In this document: piece after piece, positions 12,109 through 17,812 of the stretch
Layout of the letters: every line of letters starts with the position of its first letter
Numbering within the stretch: the first letter of the stretch is position 1
Origin: Oscillospiraceae bacterium
GTDB taxonomy: Bacteria; Bacillota; Clostridia; Oscillospirales; Butyricicoccaceae
Direction of reading: 5' to 3'
DNA: 17,812 nt
Assembly (NCBI GenBank): GCA_902797555.1
Contig: CADBTM010000065.1
Span: forward strand, 1-17,812
Position numbers and translations under genes: made by a program
The notes under the pieces: generated by a model
What the model was told of the DNA's origin: nothing
The model's database searches: none
What the model saw: the letters and a program-made list of their open reading frames with translations, nothing else

Positions 12109-13035
12109 ATGAACCGTGTGGAAGAGATCATCAATGAAGTAAAGAAGGCCGTGTCCGGCAAGGATCAGGTGCTTTTGTGGATGCTCACCGCCATTCTGGC
12201 CAAGGGGCATATTCTGTTGGAGGACATCCCCGGCGTGGGCAAGACCACCATCGCGCTGGCCTTTGCCAAGGCGCTGGACCTGAGCTATGGGCGGGTGCAG
12301 TTCACCCCCGACGTGCTCCCCTCGGATATTACGGGCTATTCTGTTTATGATAAGGAGACCGGAGAGATGACCTATCGCCCGGGCGCCGTGCTGTGCAATC
12401 TGTTTTTGGCGGACGAGCTCAACCGCGCCACCTCCCGCACTCAGAGCGCCCTTCTGGAGGCCATGGAGGAGGGGCAGGTGACGGTGGACGGCGTGTCCCA
12501 TCCGGTGCCCCAGCCCTTCTTTGTGGTGGCCACCCAAAACCCCACCGGCGCGGCGGGCACCCAGCTGCTGCCCGATTCCCAGATCGACCGGTTCACCATC
12601 CGCCTTACCGTGGGCTATCCCGACGAGGCCGCCGAATGCGACATGGTGCGCCAGCGCATGGACGGCAACCCGCTGGAGCGGGTGGAGCGCATCCTCACCC
12701 GGGAAGAGCTGGCCGATATGCAAAAGCAGGTGGCGGCAGTCTACTGCAAGGATGAGGTGCTGGAATATATCGTCCGTCTGGTCAACGCCACCCGGAATCA
12801 CCGCCAGATCCTGCGGGGCGCCAGCCCCCGGGCGACCCTCGGCGTGACCGCCATGGCAAAGGCAGTGGCCTTTTTGCAGGGGCGGGATTATGTGATCCCC
12901 AAGGACGTGAGCCGGGTCTTTGCCCGGACGGTGGCGCACCGGCTGGTGCTTTCTGCCGAGGCCGAAACGCTGGAGGGCGGCGCCGAGACGCTGCTCAACG
13001 ACATCGTGCGCCGGACGGCGGCGCCCAATCTGTAA
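12109..13035 (+). CDS. MoxR-family AAA+ ATPase
   Basis: A 308-residue cytoplasmic AAA+ ATPase with a complete motor: Walker A at residues 41-47 (PGVGKTT), Walker B LFLADELNR (98-106), sensor 1 VATQNP (140-145), the MoxR signature around SRTQSALLEAMEEGQVTVDG, arginine-finger region DSQIDRF, and the C-terminal lid with GASPRATLGV. MoxR proteins act as chaperone-like ATPases, usually helping to mature a partner encoded next door with a VWA or DUF58 domain. The start at 12109 is chosen for GGAGAGAG (12096-12103) about 5 nt upstream; the ATG at 12088 has no such site. The next gene begins 9 nt after the stop, so it is the first gene of a three-gene operon. Confidence 0.94.
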   Translation: MNRVEEIINEVKKAVSGKDQVLLWMLTAILAKGHILLEDIPGVGKTTIALAFAKALDLSYGRVQFTPDVLPSDITGYSVYDKETGEMTYRPGAVLCNLFLADELNRATSRTQSALLEAMEEGQVTVDGVSHPVPQPFFVVATQNPTGAAGTQLLPDSQIDRFTIRLTVGYPDEAAECDMVRQRMDGNPLERVERILTREELADMQKQVAAVYCKDEVLEYIVRLVNATRNHRQILRGASPRATLGVTAMAKAVAFLQGRDYVIPKDVSRVFARTVAHRLVLSAEAETLEGGAETLLNDIVRRTAAPNL

Positions 13036-13044
13036 AGACGGACT

Positions 13045-14010
13045 ATGTGGCAAAACCGTTTGTTGTATCTGATCCTGCTGATGGGGTCGGTGCTGTTTTT
13101 CCGGCAGTATGAGGAGTGGGTCTCCTACTATCTGCTGCTGATGGCGGTGGTGCTGCCTCTGCTGTCCCTGCTGCTCAGTCTGCCCCGAACCAAGCTGACC
13201 ACCAAGCTGCAGGCCACCAGCCAGCGATGCATCGCCGGGATGGAGAATGAACTCACCCTCTCCCAATCCCACGGGGAAACCCTGCCTCAAAGCAGCTGGA
13301 TCGGCCTGAACATCGAGGATCTGGTGCGGGGCGAGAGCGAGGAATACACCCTGCATTTCCGGCAGGGGGGCAGCGAAACCGTCCCCCTGCAAACCGAGCA
13401 CTGCGGCGCCTACCGCTGCGAGGTAAAGAGCAGCAGGATCTGCGACATGCTGGGGTTGATCCGTCTGCCCATGCGCAAGCCCGACGGATTTACGGTTTAT
13501 GTGGAGCCTGAAGAGCGGGAGCCTTCCCCAAAGCCCGATCTGGGGCGGTTCCGCTCGCTGCGCTTTGTCCCCATGCAGGGAGGCGGCTTTTCCGAAGTGC
13601 ACGAGATGCGGGAATACCGCCCCGGCGATTCCATGAAGAGCATTCATTGGAAGGTGTCGGCCAAGGCGGACAAGCTGATGGTGCGCGAGCCGCAGGAGGC
13701 CGTTTGGAAAAAGCTGATGATCACGGTGGATCTCAATCCCAACCGCCGCCGTCTGGACGAGCTGCTGGGCGAGCTGATGTGGATCTGCCGCAGACTGCTG
13801 GAAATGGGCCTGGAGCCAACCGTGTGCTATATCCGTCCCGAGGACGGGCAGGTGGTCAGCCAGACGATCACCGGCGAGGATGGGCTCATCGCCCTGATCC
13901 ACCGCATTCTGGAAACCAAAATCAAGAAAACCGCGCCCACGCTGGCCGAACGGAGCTTTCCCGATGTGGACTGGCACTTTCATCTGGGCGGAGAGGGGGC
14001 GCAGCAATGA
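13045..14010 (+). CDS. DUF58 domain membrane protein
   Basis: A 321-residue protein with two N-terminal membrane helices (LLYLILLMGSVLFFR at 6-20 and YYLLLMAVVLPLLSLLLSL at 28-46), then a cytoplasmic or surface beta-rich region. The DUF58 signature is at about residues 184-217 (EVHEMREYRPGDSMKSIHWK, then AKADKLMVREPQ), followed by a VWA-like C-terminal part (LMITVDLNPNRRR). DUF58 proteins are the usual partners of MoxR ATPases. The ribosome binding site is weak, and the short gap after the MoxR gene suggests coupled translation. Its stop overlaps the start of the transglutaminase gene by ATGA. Confidence 0.92.
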   Translation: MWQNRLLYLILLMGSVLFFRQYEEWVSYYLLLMAVVLPLLSLLLSLPRTKLTTKLQATSQRCIAGMENELTLSQSHGETLPQSSWIGLNIEDLVRGESEEYTLHFRQGGSETVPLQTEHCGAYRCEVKSSRICDMLGLIRLPMRKPDGFTVYVEPEEREPSPKPDLGRFRSLRFVPMQGGGFSEVHEMREYRPGDSMKSIHWKVSAKADKLMVREPQEAVWKKLMITVDLNPNRRRLDELLGELMWICRRLLEMGLEPTVCYIRPEDGQVVSQTITGEDGLIALIHRILETKIKKTAPTLAERSFPDVDWHFHLGGEGAQQ

Positions 14011-16232
14011 CCACCCGTGAAAAATGGCTGCGCTGTCTGTTCGTCTTTTTGTGCGGCAGCGGTTTGTCGGTGGGCACGCTGTTCTGTCTGATCACCGCCC
14101 ACGGGATCACGGCGCGCAATTCCTATCTCATTGCCGCCTGCGTGATCTCTGCCGCGGTCTACGCGCTGATCTTCACCCGGAAAAAGCCGTGGGGACCGGC
14201 GCTGGGGCTGACGGCCGGCATTCTCTTCTTTGAAATGATGCGCTGGCGGGTGTGCTTTGGCGGGGCACTGGAGACCGTCAAGGCGGTTTTGCGGCACATC
14301 GGCAACGAGTATCCCGATTTGGCCGAGGCGGCACAAAGCATCCGCGTTCCCTCGGGCGCGTCGGTGACGGCGTTTCTCGCGCTGCTGGGCTGCCTGCTGG
14401 CCGCACTGACGGTGGCCACCCTTTCCCGGGGATGGACGCTTCTTCCCGCAGTGGGGCTGAGCGCCGGGCTGCTGGCAACCTGCTTTGTCATGCTCTATCC
14501 CGTCCCCGCCCCGTGGGCGGTGGCGATGCTCATCACGGTATACGGGGGAATGGCGCTGACAGCGGCCGCCCGCAGGCGACACGCCCAAAATGCCGAGGGC
14601 AAGGCGCTGCTGCTCATTGTGCCGATGGCGCTGCTGGGCGCGCTCCTTTTGGTGCAGGTGCACCCCGAGAACTATTCCTATCCGCAGTGGTCGCTCCGGC
14701 TGGAGGAAAAGCTGGACGCCCTGTCCGATCGCTTCCCCGATCTGTGGGATCTGACCCTTGGCCGGGTGATCGGCGATGACGGACGCGTTGGCATTGTGGC
14801 CTTTGCCCCGGGAGATAACACCGAGCGGGCCGATCTGGCCAATCTCAACGGCGGCCTGTCCACGGACGAAACCGTGATGACCGTCCGCACCACCCAGGAG
14901 GGGATGCTCTATCTCCGGGGCTGCGCCTATCGGAGCTATACCGGCAGATCCTGGCTGGGAAAAGGCGCGGACGATCCGCCCGTGCTGGGCGATGCGGCCG
15001 CCGACTATTGGACTCAGGGCGGAATGCGCAGCGAGATCGTGGTGCATACATATGGGGACGGAGGGCTGCTCTATCTCCCTTACGGCGTGGAGTTTTTGCC
15101 GGAACGTGCCGTTCCGGTGGAGGATCTCTACGTGCAGGCAGGGGAGGGGACGACCGAATACCAGCTCCCCTATACCGGCTGGATCCGCTTTTCGGAAAAC
15201 GAGCCCCTTTCTCTGACCCACAACTTCAGTGACGTGCGGGACAGCTACGCTCCGTTTTTGCTGGATGTCTATACCGAGCTTGACCTTTCGGAGGAGGCCA
15301 TGGCGCGTTTGCAGCCCATTCTGGATCGCCTTCACAAGCTGGTGCCCAAAATGGAGGACACGGTGGCCTATCGCACCCAGATGGCGCAGGCTGTGGCCAG
15401 CTATGTGCGGGATATCGCCCCCTATTCGCTGGAAACGCCCCAGATGCCCCGGGGTGAGGGGGACTTTGCCGCGTGGTTCCTTACAGAAGGGGAGAGCGGC
15501 TTTTGCGTCCACTATGCCACGGCGGTGACTGTGCTTCTGCGGGCGATGGGCATCCCGGCGCGGTATGTTTCCGGCTATGTTGTGGCCGCCCGGGAGGACG
15601 CGTGGACAGTGGTCGCCGGCAGAAACGCCCACGCGTGGGTGGAATATGCCGCAGGCGACGGGCGCTGGACGCTTTTGGAGGCGACGCCCGGCACCGAACA
15701 GCGCGTCGAGGAGCTGTCGGCCTATCTCGTGGAATCCACGGGAGAAGAGGCCGAGGAGCACCCGGAGGACGACAAAACCGACGAGGAGCCCGACGATCCC
15801 TCCGAAGACGACAAAACCGACGACACCTCCGAGAATGACGAAACCGATCTGCAGGATGAGCTTTCGGAACAGGGCGGCACCGCTGCCCGCCGCAGGCTGC
15901 CGCTGTGGGCAAAGATCCTTCTGGGGATTGCGGCGGCGCTTGTGCTCTGGCAGATCGCCCTGCGGACGATCCGCGAGCGGATGCTCCGTCACGGCGACCC
16001 GAATCGGCGTGCGGTGGCCTATTGGAAGCATATCTCCCGTCTGGCAAAGCTCTCGGGTACGCCGGTTTCTCAGGAGATCGAGGACGTGGCGCTGCGCGCA
16101 CGCTTCAGCCAGCACGAGATCACCGAGGACGAGCTTCGCGCCCTCGAGGAGCGGGCGTCCGCCCTGCGGGAATGGATGCTGGCGGGGGGGACCCTGAGGT
16201 CGGTTTTCTATCGGGTGATCTGGGCGCTGTAA
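14007..16232 (+). CDS. transglutaminase-like membrane protein (TgpA-like)
   Basis: A 741-residue protein. About seven hydrophobic helices fill residues 1-216 (for example LRCLFVFLCGSGLSVGTLFC and AVAMLITVYGGMAL). A long extracytoplasmic region then carries a transglutaminase core: C500 in GESGFCVHYATAVTVLLRAM, H542 in GRNAHAWVEYA, and E558 in RWTLLEATPGT at the third triad position. Glu there is common in Firmicutes relatives. An acidic linker with repeated DDKTD units (about 580-620) leads to a final helix at about 633-655 and a cytoplasmic tail. The start at 14007 follows from the ATGA overlap with DUF58 and from MTTREKWLRCLF opening the first helix. MoxR-DUF58-transglutaminase is a widely conserved operon of unresolved, probably envelope-related function. 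Confidence 0.92.
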   Translation: MTTREKWLRCLFVFLCGSGLSVGTLFCLITAHGITARNSYLIAACVISAAVYALIFTRKKPWGPALGLTAGILFFEMMRWRVCFGGALETVKAVLRHIGNEYPDLAEAAQSIRVPSGASVTAFLALLGCLLAALTVATLSRGWTLLPAVGLSAGLLATCFVMLYPVPAPWAVAMLITVYGGMALTAAARRRHAQNAEGKALLLIVPMALLGALLLVQVHPENYSYPQWSLRLEEKLDALSDRFPDLWDLTLGRVIGDDGRVGIVAFAPGDNTERADLANLNGGLSTDETVMTVRTTQEGMLYLRGCAYRSYTGRSWLGKGADDPPVLGDAAADYWTQGGMRSEIVVHTYGDGGLLYLPYGVEFLPERAVPVEDLYVQAGEGTTEYQLPYTGWIRFSENEPLSLTHNFSDVRDSYAPFLLDVYTELDLSEEAMARLQPILDRLHKLVPKMEDTVAYRTQMAQAVASYVRDIAPYSLETPQMPRGEGDFAAWFLTEGESGFCVHYATAVTVLLRAMGIPARYVSGYVVAAREDAWTVVAGRNAHAWVEYAAGDGRWTLLEATPGTEQRVEELSAYLVESTGEEAEEHPEDDKTDEEPDDPSEDDKTDDTSENDETDLQDELSEQGGTAARRRLPLWAKILLGIAAALVLWQIALRTIRERMLRHGDPNRRAVAYWKHISRLAKLSGTPVSQEIEDVALRARFSQHEITEDELRALEERASALREWMLAGGTLRSVFYRVIWAL

Positions 16233-16308
16233 ACCCCTGCATCCCATGCCTGTCCATAACGAAACATGGGGGGAAAGCCGAGAAATAACTTGTTTTTTGA
16301 GGTTTTTT

Positions 16309-16357
16309 GCACGGAGAAGCTATTCTTAAAATGAATAACTGATACGCTTCTCTGCGC
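16309..16357. other. hairpin of unknown role
   Basis: GCACGGAGAAGC (16309-16320) pairs with GCTTCTCTGCGC (16346-16357) with one A-C mismatch and one G-T pair. A second small stem, TATTC (16321-16325) with GAATA (16333-16337), stacks inside. There is no T-run after it on either strand, so it is not a terminator. Confidence 0.5.
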
Positions 16358-16406
16358 TAAAATATATCTATTATACTTATATAGATATATATAATATTCA
16401 AAACTG

Positions 16407-16437
16407 GAAACCGGACGAAACATTCGTCCGGTTTTTC
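16407..16437 (+). terminator. strong intrinsic terminator
   Basis: A 12-bp stem, AAACCGGACGAA (16408-16419) with TTCGTCCGGTTT (16423-16434), closes an ACA loop and runs into TTTTTC. It is about 175 nt beyond the transglutaminase stop. It probably ends that operon's transcript or a short RNA arising in between. Confidence 0.85.
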
Positions 16438-16519
16438 ATTCATTTCGCGTATGAAAAAGATTCTTGATAACAGTCATCCAAAAAACTTATATCGAAGAAA
16501 TTCAATTTTTTGTTCGCAA

Positions 16520-16577
16520 TATACGGACAAATTGAAAAAATAAGTTGAATTTATCTTTATTATGCGGACAAATTGAA
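16520..16577. repeat. direct repeat pair with 41-bp period
   Basis: TATACGGACAAATTGAA (16520-16536) and TATGCGGACAAATTGAA (16561-16577) differ at one base. A third, inverted and imperfect copy is at 16501-16516 (TTCAATTTTTTGTTCG). They lie 120-180 bp upstream of the -35 of the peptide-binding protein gene, outside any coding sequence, and could be regulator binding sites. Confidence 0.55.
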
Positions 16578-16696
16578 TAAATTACAAAATAATGACAAAA
16601 AGGGGTAGAAATGATATCCAAAAATCAATTTTCAAAAATGTGCACTTTGACGGGGTTGGAATCCAAACCCATATACAAACTCTGAGGTCGGAATCG

Positions 16697-16725
16697 TTGA
16701 CAACCCGGAAAAAATCCGCTATAAT
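16697..16725 (+). promoter_or_regulatory. perfect consensus promoter of the peptide-binding protein
   Basis: -35 TTGACA (16697-16702), 17-bp spacer, -10 TATAAT (16720-16725): both elements match the sigma-A consensus exactly. The leader to the ATG at 16848 is about 115 nt. Very high expression is expected. Confidence 0.9.
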
Positions 16726-16847
16726 CATAGCATTAAGTTGGACATCTTGCGTGCTCTTTTTTGTGTCACTTCTATGGGGTGAAGGGGCGTGAAGAAGCCG
16801 CGGAAGAAGTCCGAATTTAGTGTTATCTGAGAAAAGGAGATGTTTGA

Positions 16848-17812
16848 ATGAGCAAGAAGATCGTTGCTATGCTTCTCGCTGCCATGATGATCGTGGCTAT
16901 GCTGGCTGCTTGCGGTAGCAAGCCCGCCACTCCCACCACGACCGATCCCGGCACCACCACTACGACTCCCGGCACCACTACCACTACCCCCAGCACTGAT
17001 CCTGCTACCACCACTCCCGTTGAGGCTGCCAAGAAGGTTTACTACACCTACCTGACCTCCGACCACGCCAACCTGAACTTCCAGGACAACGTGGATAGCC
17101 CCTCCGAGACCCCCGCTATCTACTGCATGTGCTTCCTGTATCGCTCCTACCCCGATGACAGCGGTACGAACTTCCACTACATTCCCGATGCCGCTGCTGA
17201 TCTGCCCATCCAGATCGACGAGCATACCTGGAATATCCCCCTGCGCAAGGAAGCTCAGTGGAACAACGGCGACCCCATCAACGCCGATACCTGGATCTAT
17301 TCCTTCAAGACCGCTCTGGATCCCAAGCTGGCCAACCGTATGGGCGGCAACGTTGCCAACAATGCCATCACCATCGTCAACGCTGAGTCCTACATGAAGG
17401 GCGAAGGCGCCACCTGGGATGACGTCGGCATCAAGAAGGTTGACGACTACACCATCCAGATCATCACCGTTGATGAGAATAGCCAGAAGGACGTCTGCAA
17501 CCACTTCTACAGCCGTGAAAAGGCCCCCATCTATCAGCCCATTTATGAGCAGTGCCTGAGCGCTGACGGAACCACTTCCTCCTACGGCGCCGATCTGGAT
17601 CACTGGATGGGTTGCGGCCCCTACTTCTTCACCACTTGGGAGTATGACTCCATCCAGATCTACACCAAGAACGAAGATTACTGGCTGTCTGATCTGTTCC
17701 ATTGGGACGAGGTCAACATCCGCATCGTGCCCGAGATGAACGCCCGCGTCGAGCTGTGGGAGCAGGGCCTGCTGGATGACCTGAGCCCCGACTCCAAGAC
17801 CATCGATATCTA
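16848..17812 (+). CDS. peptide ABC transporter substrate-binding lipoprotein (OppA/DppA type), truncated by window end
   Basis: The frame is open from ATG 16848 to the window end (321 codons). AAAGGAGA lies 7 nt before the ATG. The signal peptide MSKKIVAMLLAAMMIVAM ends in lipobox LAAC with C22 lipidated, followed by a low-complexity Thr/Pro linker (about residues 28-58). The mature part shows the solute-binding family 5 pattern: VYYTYLTSDHANLNFQDN, ETPAIYCMCFLYRSY, HTWNIPLRKEAQWNNGDPIN, ADTWIYSFKTALDPKLANRM, GCGPYFFTTWE, IYTKNEDYW. It should capture oligopeptides outside the membrane for an ABC importer, whose permease and ATPase genes would be expected just downstream. Codon choice is strongly restricted (GCT, GTT, AAG, ATC, CTG), unlike the neighbours, which with the consensus promoter suggests an abundant protein. 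Confidence 0.93.
   Translation, partial: MSKKIVAMLLAAMMIVAMLAACGSKPATPTTTDPGTTTTTPGTTTTTPSTDPATTTPVEAAKKVYYTYLTSDHANLNFQDNVDSPSETPAIYCMCFLYRSYPDDSGTNFHYIPDAAADLPIQIDEHTWNIPLRKEAQWNNGDPINADTWIYSFKTALDPKLANRMGGNVANNAITIVNAESYMKGEGATWDDVGIKKVDDYTIQIITVDENSQKDVCNHFYSREKAPIYQPIYEQCLSADGTTSSYGADLDHWMGCGPYFFTTWEYDSIQIYTKNEDYWLSDLFHWDEVNIRIVPEMNARVELWEQGLLDDLSPDSKTIDI

Larger units (their letters stand above)
16233..16847. other. 615-bp AT-rich intergenic region, no credible gene
   Basis: The region is markedly more AT-rich than its surroundings. It holds a weak hairpin (CCCATG 16243-16248 with CATGGG 16265-16270), a larger hairpin (16309-16357), an AT inverted repeat (16362-16390), a strong terminator (16407-16437), a 41-bp-period repeat pair (16520-16577) and a consensus promoter (16697-16725). 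A 66-codon frame at 16592-16792 has no ribosome binding site at its ATG and runs through the promoter, so I do not call it. Confidence 0.7.

Noticed and set aside
12034..14007. 657-codon minus-strand open frame opposite MoxR and DUF58
   Set aside because: It spans two clear plus-strand genes and their promoter and terminator; its composition is typical of antisense frames in GC-rich DNA.
13980..16247. 755-codon minus-strand open frame opposite the transglutaminase gene
   Set aside because: Antisense shadow: rich in His, Arg and Gly, with no recognisable motifs, while the plus-strand frame has a full catalytic core and operon overlap.
16627..16641. CodY-box-like sequence AATTTTCAAAAATGT upstream of the peptide-binding gene
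   Set aside because: Three mismatches to the known consensus in an AT-rich stretch, and no evidence in the window that the organism has CodY; too weak to call.
16592..16792. 66-codon plus-strand frame upstream of the peptide-binding protein
   Set aside because: No ribosome binding site precedes its ATG, and it runs through the consensus promoter at 16697-16725.
16725..17702. 325-codon minus-strand frame opposite the peptide-binding protein
   Set aside because: Gly/Val-rich antisense shadow of a gene with strong codon bias; it would end inside the consensus promoter on the other strand.

Overview
The window looks like chromosomal DNA from a GC-rich, low-G+C-lineage Firmicute, most likely a gut Clostridia member of the Oscillospirales type. 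The reasons are the infC-rpmI-rplT operon with an ATT-started infC, a DUF1292 gene, strong AGGAGG ribosome binding sites, consensus sigma-A promoters with 17-bp spacers, and lipoprotein signal peptides. No rRNA, tRNA, CRISPR array or transposase gene is visible.

Layout. 1-318 is the end of a TipAS-type MerR regulator. 408-1330 holds an ArsC/Spx-family thioredoxin-fold protein (minus) and a two-repeat YegP/DUF1508 protein (plus). 1378-2084 is a minus-strand DUF2975 membrane protein plus XRE regulator operon with a long palindrome just upstream of its promoter. 2222-3539 is the infC-rpmI-rplT operon with a 140-nt leader that ends in an attenuator-like hairpin. Divergent from it is a DUF1292 gene (3674-3967). 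3968-4219 is a strongly structured noncoding stretch made of a ~190-nt inverted-repeat element followed by a terminator-like hairpin, directly ahead of a flavin reductase-family gene (4255-4854). Next comes a MerR regulator fused to an RDD membrane domain (4917-6398). 6434-7155 is a minus-strand pair, a small membrane protein overlapping a ProXp-ala-type prolyl-tRNA deacylase; tadA is divergent from it.

7718-9684 is a response regulator/histidine kinase operon (minus), divergent from a large Cthe_2159-like lipoprotein (9913-11991). The shared intergenic region has two pairs of 11-bp-period direct repeats in opposite orientation. One pair sits where the -35 of the lipoprotein promoter should be, so the response regulator probably activates that gene and may control its own. 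12109-16232 is a MoxR ATPase / DUF58 / transglutaminase-like membrane protein operon. 16233-16847 is an AT-rich intergenic region with several hairpins, a 41-bp-period repeat pair and a consensus promoter. It leads into a family-5 (Opp/Dpp type) peptide-binding lipoprotein that runs off the window end.

Most of the window is housekeeping and accessory regulation. The least explained parts are the inverted-repeat element at 3979-4168, the membrane-tethered MerR-RDD regulator, the two-component/lipoprotein switch region, and the repeats upstream of the peptide-binding protein.
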